NCBI RefSeq assembly: GCF_001713475.1
Contig: NZ_CP016499.1
Span: forward strand, 3,907,501 to 3,971,500
Length of the DNA: 64,000 bases
Source of the DNA: Agrobacterium sp. RAC06
Lineage (GTDB): Bacteria > Pseudomonadota > Alphaproteobacteria > Rhizobiales > Rhizobiaceae
Reading direction: 5' to 3'
Made by a program: the position numbers and the translations under genes. Position 1 is the first letter of the stretch, and the number at the start of each line of letters is the position of its first letter. The notes beneath the pieces are model-generated. The model was not told where the DNA came from. It was given only the letters and a program-made list of their open reading frames with translations, and did no database searches. Below, in pieces: positions 27,742 to 40,756 of the stretch.

Positions 27742-28728
27742 TCAGCTCTCTTCCGAAAGCACGGTAGTGGTGTTGGGGTTGCGTTTGCGGGTCGAGGGCA
27801 GGCCTCGTCCCGAAGGGCGGCTTGCGGGGCGCGGCTGGGCGGCGCGCTCGGTCTCGATCATGTCGAAGATCCAGTCGATGAAAACCTTGGCGATGGGGGC
27901 CGCGCGAACATCATTGCGAGCGGCGACATAGAAGGCGTCAGGTGCGGGCACTGCGAGATCGAAGGGGATGACGAGTTCGCCGGCGGCAATCAGGCTGGAC
28001 GCCGTGATGCTGTCTCCCAGCGCCACGCCTTGGCCGAAACGGGCAGCCTCGGTCGATAGCCTCGCATCGCCCATGAAGTGTTCCCGCGCTTTTGGCATAT
28101 CGAGTTGGTCGGCGGCGGCAAGCCAGCTTCGCCATTCGCGGCCGTCGTCACCATGCAGCAGCACATGGTCGCGCAGATCGCGGGTCGAGCGCAGCGGCCT
28201 TGTGTTGAGCAGCGTCGGGCTGACGACGGGGAAGAGCTCGAAGGTGCTCCAGAGCCTTGTCCAGCAATCCTTCCAGCCGCCCGCACCATAAAGGATCGCG
28301 ATGTCGATGTCGGGGGAATAGATCAGGCTGGAATCATTGCTGGAGGTCAACGTAAGGCTGATCTCGGGATAGCGATCGACGAAGGAGCCGAGGCGGGGCA
28401 CGAGCCAGAGCGAAAGCAGGGCCGGCACGCAGGAGATGCGCAGGCTGCCGCTGGTCGAAGGGCGGTTCATCAGCGCGGTCGCCGCCGCGATGCCGTCGAA
28501 GGCCTGAGTGACGGCCGGCAGCAACAGGGCGCCCTGCGGCGTCAGTTTCAATCGCTTGCCGCCGCGCTCAAAAAGAGCCGTCTTCAGCGTTTCTTCGAGG
28601 CTGCGGATCTGATGCGAGATGGCGCCATGTGTCACGCTCAGTTCCCGTGCTGCCGCCGAAATCGAGCCACGGCGGGCAGCCGCCTCGAAGGCACGCAGTG
28701 GGTTGAGCGGGGGCAGGCGGCTTGCCAT
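27742..28728 (-). CDS. LysR-family regulator (GcvA-like)
   Basis: A 328-residue LysR regulator. Residues 1-62 form the winged helix (PLNPLRAFEAAARRGSISAA, then AARELSVTHGAISHQIRSLEE), and the rest is the effector domain with the GcvA-type LVPRLGSFVDRYPEI segment. It has a longer basic C-terminal tail than usual (after about residue 295). It is divergent from the agmatinase-family gene across a 163-base gap and is followed by an aminotransferase gene 19 bases away. Control of the ureohydrolase and ABC genes is the likely job. Confidence 0.9.
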   Translation of the reverse strand: MASRLPPLNPLRAFEAAARRGSISAAARELSVTHGAISHQIRSLEETLKTALFERGGKRLKLTPQGALLLPAVTQAFDGIAAATALMNRPSTSGSLRISCVPALLSLWLVPRLGSFVDRYPEISLTLTSSNDSSLIYSPDIDIAILYGAGGWKDCWTRLWSTFELFPVVSPTLLNTRPLRSTRDLRDHVLLHGDDGREWRSWLAAADQLDMPKAREHFMGDARLSTEAARFGQGVALGDSITASSLIAAGELVIPFDLAVPAPDAFYVAARNDVRAAPIAKVFIDWIFDMIETERAAQPRPASRPSGRGLPSTRKRNPNTTTVLSEES

Positions 28729-28755
28729 GGCGGGTTCAGGATCCGTGAATTTTTC

Positions 28756-28781
28756 TCACATCGATTGCTATAACATCGTGA
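28756..28781. promoter_or_regulatory. Possible LysR operator
   Basis: The divergent LysR/agmatinase gap contains TCAC and GTGA arms separated by 18 AT-rich bases that include ATCGAT and ACATCG, a loosely symmetric site in the right position for a LysR regulator. The match is weak and the role inferred. Confidence 0.3.
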
Positions 28782-28891
28782 ATTGATTTTCCAAGTCTGT
28801 TGCGGGTTAATGCTCACAATAAAGGCATGCCAAGATCGTGCCGCAAAAATGGACGATGAACTGCTCATCGTTCACTAACAGGGAACGCCAG

Positions 28892-29947
28892 ATGACTTTC
28901 GATGAAAAGCGCCTTGCGGCGCTGCGCGAGAAATACGGAAACGACAAAGCCGGCGAGATCTTCGATCCGAAGTTTGCCAAGGTCGGCGAGAAGATCTTCT
29001 CGAACGGTACGCGTGCTGCCCCTTATGCCGGCGTGCCGACTTTCGTGTCCGCACCCTATCGCCAGGTTGACCAGCGCAATCCGGATGTCAGCGATCTCGA
29101 TGTCGCGATCGTCGGCGTGCCCATGGATCTTGGCGTCACTAACCGTCCGGGATCGCGCTTCGGGCCCCGAGCTCTGCGGGCAATCGACCGTACAGGCCCC
29201 TACAACCATGTTCTCGAATGCGCCCCGGTCTTCGATCTCAAGGTCGCCGATATCGGTGACGTGCCGTTTTCCAGCCGCTATCGACTGGAGATGAGCCATG
29301 ACGATATCGAGGCCTATCATACCAAGCTGGTCAGCCAAGGCGTGCTGCCGCTTTCCGTCGGCGGTGACCATTCGATTACCCATCCAATCATGAAGGCGAT
29401 TGCCAAGAAGCACGGTCCCGTCGGCATGATCCATATCGACGCCCATTGCGATACCGGCGGTGCGTTCGACCAGACGAAGTTCCACCATGGTGGCCCGTTC
29501 CGCAACGCGGTGCTTGATGGTGTGCTCGATCCTGTCCGGACGATCCAGATCGGTATCCGCGGACCTGCCGAATATCTCTGGGAGTTCTCCTACGAATCCG
29601 GCATGACCGTCATTCACGCCGAGGAAATCAACGGTCTCGGCATCGCGGCGATCATCGAAAAGGCCAAGGCCGTGATCGGTGATGGGCCGACCTACCTCTC
29701 TTTCGATATCGACAGTCTCGATCCGAGCGTGGCACCCGGCACCGGTACGCCGGAAGTGGGCGGCCTGACATCGCGCGAAGCGCTGGAACTGATCCGCGGC
29801 TTCAAGGGCGTGAACCTTGTTGGTGGTGACGTGGTCGAAGTCGCGCCGCAATATGACGCAAACCACAATACCGCGCATGTCGGCGCACAAATCCTCTTCG
29901 AAATCCTCAGCCTGATGGTCTACAGTCCGGCCATCAAGGGGCGCTGA
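28892..29947 (+). CDS. Agmatinase-family ureohydrolase (agmatinase or guanidinobutyrase)
   Basis: A 351-residue binuclear manganese hydrolase that removes urea from a guanidino compound. The metal-binding motifs are complete: [20 protein letters not shown] and [19 protein letters not shown]. The about 50-residue N-terminal extension before the core is typical of rhizobial guanidinobutyrase-like enzymes rather than short SpeB. The start MTFDEKRL is chosen with a nearby AGGGAACG; a longer start adds unconserved residues. The ABC genes that follow fit uptake of a cationic guanidino or polyamine substrate. Agmatine versus 4-guanidinobutyrate cannot be decided. Confidence 0.88.
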   Translation: MTFDEKRLAALREKYGNDKAGEIFDPKFAKVGEKIFSNGTRAAPYAGVPTFVSAPYRQVDQRNPDVSDLDVAIVGVPMDLGVTNRPGSRFGPRALRAIDRTGPYNHVLECAPVFDLKVADIGDVPFSSRYRLEMSHDDIEAYHTKLVSQGVLPLSVGGDHSITHPIMKAIAKKHGPVGMIHIDAHCDTGGAFDQTKFHHGGPFRNAVLDGVLDPVRTIQIGIRGPAEYLWEFSYESGMTVIHAEEINGLGIAAIIEKAKAVIGDGPTYLSFDIDSLDPSVAPGTGTPEVGGLTSREALELIRGFKGVNLVGGDVVEVAPQYDANHNTAHVGAQILFEILSLMVYSPAIKGR

Positions 29948-30036
29948 GGGTTGATATCCCGGAGGGCTCCTGCCGTCCGGCAACCGATGCAGACGAACGG
30001 GCGAAAACGCCTCAACCACAATAAGGGAACAGGACC

Positions 30037-31125
30037 ATGAAAGACATTCTCTCCACTTCCGTCAGCCGCCGCGGCGTGCTCGCCGGCTCGGCCGCCGTTG
30101 CCGGCGCTCTCGCCATGCCGTCGATCCTGCGCGCCCAGGACAAGTCGATCAAGATCGGCGTCTATGGCGGCTACTTCAAGGATTCGTTCGACAAGAACAT
30201 CTTCCCTGAATTCACCAAGGCGACCGGCATTGCCGTCGAATCCATCGCCGAGCCGACGGGTGAAGCCTGGCTCGTGCAGCTGGAACAGGCCGCCAAGGCC
30301 GGCCAGGCACCGGCTGACCTTTCGATGATGTCGCAGGTTGCCATGCTTAAGGGCCAGGCGACCGAGCTCTGGGCGCCGATCGACATGGCGAAGATCAGCA
30401 ATGCCTCGGGCCTGATCGACCGCTTCGTCAACAAGTATCCGGATGGACGCGTCGCCGGCGTCGGTGCTGTTGCCTGGTACATCACGCTCGTCACCAACAC
30501 CGATGTCTACAAGGAAGCTCCGACCTCCTGGGAAGCGCTGTGGGATCCGGCAAATGCCGACAAGCTCGGCCTGCTCGCGCTCGTCTCCAACTCCTTCCTG
30601 CTGGAAGTGACTGCCAAGACATATATGGGGGGCACCAATGCGCTCGATACCGAAGAGGGTATCCTGAAGGCGCTGGAGAAGCTTGCAGAAGTCAAGCCGA
30701 ATGTGCGCCTCTGGTATCGTGACGAGGCCCAGTTCGAGCAGTCGCTGAAGTCGGGCGAAATCCCGATGGGCCAGTATTACCACGACGTTACGGGCCTTGC
30801 CGCTGCCGATGGCCAGCCGGTCCGCTCGACCTTCCCGAAGGAAGGCGGCATTCAGGACTCAGGCTGCTGGGCTCTGTCACGCGCTTCTGCCAAGACCGAG
30901 GAAGCACATGTCTTCATCGATTACATGTGCCAGCCGTCCATCCAGGCGACCCTGTCGCGCAAGGTCGGCACGGCCCCGACGGTCAAGCGCGAACTGCTCG
31001 ACCTGACCGATGCCGAATTCGCCTCGGTCTCCTCGGATATCGAGCCGATCACGCCGCGCTACGACCTCTACCAGACCAAGTCGGACTGGCTGAACCAGAA
31101 GTGGACAGAACTGATCGTCGGTTGA
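30037..31125 (+). CDS. ABC transporter solute-binding protein, polyamine-type, Tat-like signal
   Basis: A 362-residue periplasmic binding protein. The N-terminus SVSRRGVLAGSAAVAGALAM has a twin-arginine-like motif and hydrophobic core ending before AQDKSIKIGVYGGYF. The body resembles spermidine/putrescine-type (PotD-like, COG0687) proteins. It follows the ureohydrolase by 90 bases. The matching ATPase and permeases begin at 32043, but a RIME repeat and a toxin-antitoxin pair lie between, splitting what was probably one operon. Confidence 0.9.
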   Translation: MKDILSTSVSRRGVLAGSAAVAGALAMPSILRAQDKSIKIGVYGGYFKDSFDKNIFPEFTKATGIAVESIAEPTGEAWLVQLEQAAKAGQAPADLSMMSQVAMLKGQATELWAPIDMAKISNASGLIDRFVNKYPDGRVAGVGAVAWYITLVTNTDVYKEAPTSWEALWDPANADKLGLLALVSNSFLLEVTAKTYMGGTNALDTEEGILKALEKLAEVKPNVRLWYRDEAQFEQSLKSGEIPMGQYYHDVTGLAAADGQPVRSTFPKEGGIQDSGCWALSRASAKTEEAHVFIDYMCQPSIQATLSRKVGTAPTVKRELLDLTDAEFASVSSDIEPITPRYDLYQTKSDWLNQKWTELIVG

Positions 31126-31139
31126 TTTTGCAGGGCGGT

Positions 31140-31272
31140 TGCCCCTCACGCGCCCTGAGTCTGTCGAAGGGCCGGGCACCTTCTCCCCGCACGCGGGGAG
31201 AAGGAGACGGCGGCTCGCTCAGCGCCAACATTTCCTCTCCCCCGCTTGCGGGGAGAGGGTAAGGTGAGGTGC
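31140..31272. repeat. RIME-like intergenic palindromic element, copy 1
   Basis: The 133-base element is bounded by TGCCCCTCAC and an inverted GTGAGGTGC and contains two GC-rich hairpins (TTCTCCCCGCACGCGGGGAG; CTCTCCCCC-GCTTGC-GGGGAGAG), plus the common alphaproteobacterial palindrome starting GCCCTGAG and ending CGAAGGGC (31152-31172). It matches RIME elements of Rhizobiaceae and shares hairpins with copy 2 at 38548 in the reverse order. The transcript would form strong secondary structure after the binding-protein gene. Confidence 0.82.
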
Positions 31273-31346
31273 GTTTGCGTTAGGATTTTGATGCATCTCC
31301 ACGCCCGTGATAGGAATACGGTATGCATCTTAGCGGAGACAACCTC

Positions 31347-31586
31347 ATGGCAACGGTCAGCGTGCGCGATGTGAATACCGATCTTTCCGAACTGGTGGAT
31401 GAGGTGATCAAGGGCGGCAGCGTGACGATCACGCGCGACGGCAAGCCGGTGGCGACGCTGGTGGCGGTGGAGAGTGCTGCTGAACAGGAACCAAAGCACA
31501 ACTTCCTGGAGCACCTGATGGCCTTTCCAGAGCCGGGTATGGTTTTTGAACGCAATCCCTCCCGTGGACGAGACGTCGATCTTTGA
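31347..31586 (+). CDS. Phd/YefM-type antitoxin
   Basis: A 79-residue antitoxin. The start MATVSVRDVNTDLSELVDEV, then GGSVTITRDGKPVATLVAVE, is the classic Phd/YefM DNA-binding domain; the C-terminal part (about residues 50-79) would wrap the toxin. GGAG eight bases before the ATG at 31347 supports this start. The stop overlaps the toxin start in TTGA, giving coupled translation. The antitoxin should neutralise the PIN toxin and repress its own promoter. It is an inserted cassette, as flanking ABC genes belong together. Confidence 0.88.
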   Translation: MATVSVRDVNTDLSELVDEVIKGGSVTITRDGKPVATLVAVESAAEQEPKHNFLEHLMAFPEPGMVFERNPSRGRDVDL

Positions 31587-32017
31587 CCGGGTATCTCATC
31601 GACACCAACGCGTTGTCGCTGCTCTCCAACAGCAAGGCATCGCCGCAATTCATTGACTGGCTTCAGGCGCAACAGCGAAAGAACGCTTTGTATGCCTCGA
31701 CGATCACGCTTCAGGAGATCGAAAAGGGTATCGTGAAGCTTGAGCGTGTGAAGGGGGGCAGCCTTGATAAAGCACGGCGTCTCCGCGATTGGATCGACAT
31801 CGTGATGGCAGATTTCCAGGATCGGTTTCTGCCTGTTGATGTTGAGGTCGCGCTCGTGGCTGGAAAGCTTGAAGGCGCAATGCTAGCGCGAGGGCTGAAT
31901 ATCGAACTCGCCGACATTCTCATCGCCGCAACGGCGCAAACCCACGGCCTCACAGTCGTAACCGCCAATATCCGAGACTTCGAGCCCCTGGGCGTCGACT
32001 GTCTCGCACCGTTTTGA
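31583..32017 (+). CDS. vapC: PIN-domain toxin (VapC family)
   Basis: A 144-residue PIN ribonuclease. The acidic active-site residues are visible: Asp in YLIDTNALSLL, Glu in TLQEIEKG, Asp in ELADILIAATA, and Asp in TANIRDFEPLG. It probably starts at TTG 31583, which overlaps the antitoxin stop (TTGA). VapC toxins cleave tRNA or rRNA and stop translation when unchecked. Pairing with a Phd-like rather than a VapB/AbrB-like antitoxin is common. It ends only 25 bases before the ABC ATPase gene, so the cassette may now drive or interfere with transporter expression. Confidence 0.88.
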   Translation: MTGYLIDTNALSLLSNSKASPQFIDWLQAQQRKNALYASTITLQEIEKGIVKLERVKGGSLDKARRLRDWIDIVMADFQDRFLPVDVEVALVAGKLEGAMLARGLNIELADILIAATAQTHGLTVVTANIRDFEPLGVDCLAPF

Positions 32018-32042
32018 ACAACATTCGTCTGATTGGAAGTCC

Positions 32043-33077
32043 ATGTCCGGCCTCGCTCTCAATTCCATCACCAAGCAGTTCGGTCCCTTCACGGCGGTCG
32101 ATCAGGTCCAGCTCTCGGTCCCGCACGGCACCTTCGTTTGCCTGCTCGGTCCCTCCGGCTGCGGCAAGACCACGCTGCTCCGGATGATCGCCGGTCTCGA
32201 CAGCCCGACCGATGGTGCGATTGTTCTCGATGGCCAAGACATTACCCAGGTGCCGACGCATAAGCGGGATCTCGGCATGGTCTTTCAGTCGCTGGCGCTT
32301 TTCCCGCATCTGACTGTGGGCCAGAACATCGCCTATCCCTTGCGCATCCGTGGCATCGGTCGTGAGGAGCAGGTGAAGCGCGTCGACGAGTTGCTCGCGA
32401 TGATCCACCTCACCGGTTATGCCGACCGCCCGGTGCACAAACTCTCTGGCGGCCAGCGGCAGCGCGTGGCGATTGCCCGGGCGCTCGCCATTTCCCCGAA
32501 GCTGTTCCTGCTCGACGAGCCGCTGTCGGCGCTCGATGCCAAGCTGCGCGAGGCGATGCAGGTGGAGCTGCGCAAGCTGCAGCAGCAGCTCGGCATCACG
32601 ACCATCGTCGTCACCCATGACCAGCGCGAGGCGATGACCATGGCCGATACGGTCGTCGTGATGAGCGGCGGCAAGATCCGCCAGGCGGCGAGCCCGATCG
32701 AGATCTATCGCAAGCCGGCCGACCGTTTTGTTGCCGACTTCATCGGTTCGACCAACCTCCTGCCGCTGACCGCGCAGGGCGGGGCGGCGCTTGTGCTCGG
32801 CCATAGCGTCGCCGGAATTTCTGCACCGTCGGGGCATGGGCAGGCCAGCCTCTCGGTTCGCCCCGAGGACGTGAAGCTCGCGGCCCCCGGCGAGGGTCGC
32901 ATCACCGGCAAGGTCACCTTCATCCGCGATCTCGGCGGCACGATCGAGACCTTCCTCGATGTGTCCGGTACCGAAGTCGTCGCCGTTTCGACTCCGCGCG
33001 AGCGGCCCGTCGTCACCGTCGGCCAAGATGTCGGCATCGTCATCGACCCCGAAACCGCCGTGGTGCTGTCGGCATGA
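32043..33077 (+). CDS. ABC transporter ATP-binding protein (PotA-like)
   Basis: A 344-residue import ATPase. Walker A GPSGCGKTT (about residue 38), Q-loop VFQSLALFPHLTV, signature LSGGQRQRVAIARAL, Walker B LFLLDEPLSALD and the switch His in VVTHDQREA are all present. A C-terminal TOBE domain (SVRPEDVKLAAPGEGRITGKV) regulates activity or ligand specificity. Its stop overlaps the next permease start (ATGA). It energises the polyamine-type importer whose binding protein lies at 30037-31125 beyond the toxin-antitoxin insertion. Confidence 0.93.
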   Translation: MSGLALNSITKQFGPFTAVDQVQLSVPHGTFVCLLGPSGCGKTTLLRMIAGLDSPTDGAIVLDGQDITQVPTHKRDLGMVFQSLALFPHLTVGQNIAYPLRIRGIGREEQVKRVDELLAMIHLTGYADRPVHKLSGGQRQRVAIARALAISPKLFLLDEPLSALDAKLREAMQVELRKLQQQLGITTIVVTHDQREAMTMADTVVVMSGGKIRQAASPIEIYRKPADRFVADFIGSTNLLPLTAQGGAALVLGHSVAGISAPSGHGQASLSVRPEDVKLAAPGEGRITGKVTFIRDLGGTIETFLDVSGTEVVAVSTPRERPVVTVGQDVGIVIDPETAVVLSA

Positions 33078-33928
33078 GACGCGAGCCCCCGAAAACCGCG
33101 CTCGACTATGCGCCGCTCGCCTTTCCGGCGGGCATGCTGATCCTGTTCTTCGTCGTGCCCTTCGCGACGATGATCGCCGTCTCCTTCTTCAAGCGGGATC
33201 CGACCGGCTTCTATTCGCCCGATTTTGTCTTCGACAATTACGCCCGTTTCCTGTCGTTCTTCTTTGGGGGCGTGCTCAGCTTCTCGCTGATGCTGGCGAT
33301 CGTAGTAGCCGTCGTCTGCGTGACGCTGGCGCTACCCTTCACCTATCTGCTCGCCCGCATGTCGCGCAAAGCACAGGTGCTGTGGCTCGTGGCGCTCCTC
33401 TCCATCCTGTCGCTTTCGGAGGTGATCATCGGTTTTGCGTGGTCGACACTGCTTTCGCGCACGGCCGGCATCACCAATCTGCTTGTGATGGTCGGCTTGA
33501 TGGAAAGCTCCGTGGCATTGATGCCGAATTTCGGCGCGGTGCTGACGGGCATGACCTATCAGGCGCTGCCCTATACGGTCCTCGTGCTCTATCCCGCTCT
33601 CGTCAGGCTGGACCCCACACTGACGGAAGCGGCGCGCACGCTTGGTGCCTCGCCGCTCCGCGCCTTCTTCACGGTGGTCGTGCCGGCATTGCGCAACACG
33701 CTGATTGCAACGCTGATCATGGTCTTCATCTTCGCGCTCGGCTCCTATCTCCTGCCGCAGATCCTCGGCCGTCCTTCGCATTGGACGCTGTCGGTGCTGA
33801 TTACCGATCAGGCGATCTACCAGTCCAACATGCCGTTTGCGGCGGCGATGGCGGTGTTCCTCGTGCTCGTCACGCTGGGCATGGTGGCGCTCACGCTGCT
33901 CATCGGTCGAAAGGGAGAGGCGGCATGA
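33074..33928 (+). CDS. ABC transporter permease (PotB-like)
   Basis: A 284-residue inner-membrane permease with about six hydrophobic segments. The cytoplasmic EAA loop reads EAARTLGASPLRAFFTVVVP, which docks on the ATPase. A coupled start overlaps the ATPase stop and the stop overlaps the following permease (ATGA at 33925-33928). It belongs to the binding-protein-dependent polyamine/opine-type import family. The substrate cannot be read from the permease. Confidence 0.92.
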   Translation: MRREPPKTALDYAPLAFPAGMLILFFVVPFATMIAVSFFKRDPTGFYSPDFVFDNYARFLSFFFGGVLSFSLMLAIVVAVVCVTLALPFTYLLARMSRKAQVLWLVALLSILSLSEVIIGFAWSTLLSRTAGITNLLVMVGLMESSVALMPNFGAVLTGMTYQALPYTVLVLYPALVRLDPTLTEAARTLGASPLRAFFTVVVPALRNTLIATLIMVFIFALGSYLLPQILGRPSHWTLSVLITDQAIYQSNMPFAAAMAVFLVLVTLGMVALTLLIGRKGEAA

Positions 33929-34725
33929 ACAAGGCTCTGACCCGTCTCTACTTCACACTGATCGGCATCTTTCTGGCGGCCCCCATCGTCGTGGTTGCTG
34001 GCGTTTCGGTGAATGCCAAGCAGAGCCTCAACTTCCCGCCGCAGGGATTTTCGCTCTCGTGGTATGGCGCGATCTTTACCGATCCCGGCTGGCGTGCGGC
34101 TTTGTTCGCCTCGGTCATCCTGGCGCTTTGCGCGGCGGCTCTTGCGGTCGCGATTGCACTGCCGCTTGCGTGGTTCCTCTGGCGGCGCCTTGCGCCCTGG
34201 GCGCAGGTCTTCCAGCTGCTCGGCATCGCGCCGTTCACCCTGCCGCCTGTTATCACGGCGCTCGGACTTCTCACCTTCTGGGCGGCAACCGGTTTCTATG
34301 GCCAGCCCTGGACGGCCGTCATCAGCCACGCGATCTTCTTCGTGACGCTGCCCCTGGTGACGCTGTCGCTCGGGTTCTCGGCGATCGATCGCTCACTGGT
34401 CGAGGCTGCCGCCACCATGGGCGCCGACGACCGGACCATCTTCCGCACCGTCGTGCTGCCGCTGATCGCGCCCTATCTCGTCTCCGGCTATGCCTTCGCT
34501 TTCGTCCTCTCGCTCAACGAATACATCGTCGCCTATATGACGGTCGGTTTCGTGATGGAGACGCTGCCGATCAAGATCTTCAACGCGCTGCGCTACGGCT
34601 ACACGCCGGTCATGGCTTCGGTAACGATCCTGTTCGTGGCGGTCGCGGCCATCATCTTCGGCCTCGTCGCCCGCTTCGGCGACCTGCCGAAACTGCTCGG
34701 GGCGAATGCGGACGATCGCAGCTGA
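33925..34725 (+). CDS. ABC transporter permease (PotC-like)
   Basis: A 266-residue second permease with an EAA loop EAAATMGADDRTIFRTVVLP and about six membrane segments. The start MNKALTRLYFTLIG at 33925 follows GGGAGAGG and overlaps the first permease stop. The same frame is open far upstream through the preceding genes, but that portion is a shadow with Arg/Ala-rich composition and is excluded. It forms the membrane channel with the PotB-like subunit. The gene is convergent with the GMC oxidoreductase. Confidence 0.92.
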   Translation: MNKALTRLYFTLIGIFLAAPIVVVAGVSVNAKQSLNFPPQGFSLSWYGAIFTDPGWRAALFASVILALCAAALAVAIALPLAWFLWRRLAPWAQVFQLLGIAPFTLPPVITALGLLTFWAATGFYGQPWTAVISHAIFFVTLPLVTLSLGFSAIDRSLVEAAATMGADDRTIFRTVVLPLIAPYLVSGYAFAFVLSLNEYIVAYMTVGFVMETLPIKIFNALRYGYTPVMASVTILFVAVAAIIFGLVARFGDLPKLLGANADDRS

Positions 34726-34735
34726 TGGACTGGTG

Positions 34736-36331
34736 TCAGCGGTGATCCTCCAGGATCATCGCAGCCGCCTTTTCGGCGATCATCAGGGTCGGAGAACTGG
34801 TATTGCCCGAGGTGATCGTCGGCATGACCGAGGCGTCGGCAATGCGCAGGCCCTTCAGTGCGCGTAGCCTCAGGCGCGGGTCCACCACGCTGTCAGGGTC
34901 CGCACCCATGCGGCAGGTGCCTACAGGGTGGAAGATCGTCGTGCCGATATCGCCCGCAGCCTTTTCCAGATCTGCATCACTTTCGAGCGCCGGTCCTGGG
35001 CGGTACTCCTCGGGACGATAGCGGGCGAAGGCTGGTTGAGCGGCGATCTGGCGGGTAAGCCGGATCGAGCGGACTGCGACATCCCGGTCACCTGCCGTGG
35101 ACAGATAGTTCGGCGCGATCTTCGGCTGGGCGGCGAAGTCGGGACCAGCAATATGAACCGAGCCGCGGCTTTCGGGTCTGAGATTGCAGACACTCGCCGT
35201 CATCGCCGGGAAGGGGTGGACGGGATCGCCGAACTTGTCGAGCGACACCGGCTGGACATGGTATTCTAGGTCGGCGGTCTCCTTGTCCGGGCCCGAACGG
35301 GTGAAGATGCCGAGCTGGCTCGGGGCCATCGACATCGGCCCTGAACGGCGCAGCGCATATTCCAGGCCGATCATCGCCTTGCCGTAGAGGCTGGAGGCGC
35401 GTTCGTTGAGGGTCGGCACGCCGGTTACCTTGAAGACGAGGCGGAGCTGCAGATGGTCTTGCAGGTTTTCACCGACAGCCGGGACCTCGCGAACAGTCTC
35501 GATGCCGGCATTCTGCAAGACCTCACCGCGGCCGATGCCGGAGAGTTCCAGGATCTGCGGAGAGCCGATGGCGCCGGCGGACAGTACCACCTCGCGGCGG
35601 GCGGCAAAGCGCTTCAACTCGCCGTCGTGATGCACCTCGGCGCCGGTCACGCGGTCGCCCTCGATCGTCAGCCGCTTCACATGAGCGCGGGTGAGGATCG
35701 TCAGGTTCTTGCGGTGCCGGATCGGTTTCAGAAAAGCCTTTGCCGTGTTCCAGCGAATGCCGGAGCGCTGGTTCACCTCGAAGAAGCCGGAGCCTTCGTT
35801 GTCGCCACGATTGAAATCATCGGTTTCCGGAATGCCCGCCTGCTTGGCTGCCTCGCGAAACGCTTCCAGTACGTCCCAGCGGAGACGGGCCTTCTCCACG
35901 CGCCATTCGCCGCCGGCGCCATGTTTGTCGTCGGCACCCTTGTGAAAGTCCTCGGTCCTTTTAAACAGGGGCAGGACGTCATCCCAGCCCCAGCCTTCGC
36001 AGCCCATCTGGCGCCACTGGTCGTAGTCGCGGGCCTGGCCGCGCATATAGATCATACCGTTGATCGAGGAGCAGCCGCCCAGCACCTTACCACGAGGATA
36101 GCCGATCGCGCGACCGTTCAGCCCTGGCTCGGCTTGCGTCTTGAAGCACCAGTCGGTGCGCGGATTGTTGATGCAGTAGAGATAACCGACCGGGATGTGG
36201 ATCCAGTGATAGTTGTCGCTGCCGCCGGCTTCGAGCAACAATACGCGCCTGGACGGATCGGCGGAGAGCCGGTTGGCCAGCAGGCAGCCGGCAGTACCGG
36301 CCCCGATGATGATGTAATCGTAGCTTTCCAT
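34736..36331 (-). CDS. GMC-family oxidoreductase (choline dehydrogenase-like)
   Basis: A 531-residue FAD enzyme. The N-terminal motif YIIIGAGTAGCLLANRL, the GMC signatures (GKVLGGCSSINGMIYMRG; GAIGSPQILELSGIG) and the C-terminal FHPVGTCRMG with active-site His and SGNTSSPTLMIAEKAA are all present. It oxidises an alcohol to an aldehyde; choline is only one possibility for this group. GGAGGAGC precedes the ATG at 36331. It lies 26 bases downstream of the methylmalonyl-CoA mutase gene on the same strand, so it may be cotranscribed with it. Confidence 0.9.
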   Translation of the reverse strand: MESYDYIIIGAGTAGCLLANRLSADPSRRVLLLEAGGSDNYHWIHIPVGYLYCINNPRTDWCFKTQAEPGLNGRAIGYPRGKVLGGCSSINGMIYMRGQARDYDQWRQMGCEGWGWDDVLPLFKRTEDFHKGADDKHGAGGEWRVEKARLRWDVLEAFREAAKQAGIPETDDFNRGDNEGSGFFEVNQRSGIRWNTAKAFLKPIRHRKNLTILTRAHVKRLTIEGDRVTGAEVHHDGELKRFAARREVVLSAGAIGSPQILELSGIGRGEVLQNAGIETVREVPAVGENLQDHLQLRLVFKVTGVPTLNERASSLYGKAMIGLEYALRRSGPMSMAPSQLGIFTRSGPDKETADLEYHVQPVSLDKFGDPVHPFPAMTASVCNLRPESRGSVHIAGPDFAAQPKIAPNYLSTAGDRDVAVRSIRLTRQIAAQPAFARYRPEEYRPGPALESDADLEKAAGDIGTTIFHPVGTCRMGADPDSVVDPRLRLRALKGLRIADASVMPTITSGNTSSPTLMIAEKAAAMILEDHR

Positions 36332-36357
36332 GCTCCTCCCCGAGCGCTGCCTGCGTC

Positions 36358-38493
<2,136 letters not shown>

Positions 38494-38547
38494 CCGGTCT
38501 TCTCCCTGCTCCGCACGGACTGCGGGCCGACGACTAGTATTCCTGTT

Positions 38548-38659
38548 TGCCCCTCACCCTGCCCTCTCCCCGCAAGCGGGGAGAGGGAGGAGCAAGCGGT
38601 GCCATCTCAGCCTTCTCCCCGTTCACGGGGAGAAGGTGCCGGCAGGCGGATGAGGGGCA
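38548..38659. repeat. RIME-like intergenic palindromic element, copy 2
   Basis: A 112-base element with perfect 9-bp outer inverted repeats (TGCCCCTCA 38548-38556; TGAGGGGCA 38651-38659) and two internal hairpins built on CTCTCCCC-GCAAGC-GGGGAGAG and CTTCTCCCCGTTCACGGGGA. It lies between pccA and the mutase gene, which share a strand. It carries the same two hairpin types as copy 1 at 31140 in the opposite order, so it is inserted in the other direction. Confidence 0.85.
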
Positions 38660-38678
38660 GTCTCCTGAGGGGAGATGG

Positions 38679-40688
<2,010 letters not shown>

Positions 40689-40756
40689 TTATGTTCTCTC
40701 CCTGCCGTTTATCATCCGGACACAGCCGCCAGACGCTCAAGCGCTATATCTGCCGA

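Noticed and set aside
31140..31272. CRISPR-like repeats
   Set aside because: Two hairpins of differing sequence inside one RIME element, with no regular spacers and no cas genes.
32959..33924. N-terminal extension of the second ABC permease frame
   Set aside because: It reads through two other genes with Arg/Ala-rich shadow sequence; the real start at 33925 has a ribosome site and the expected coupling.
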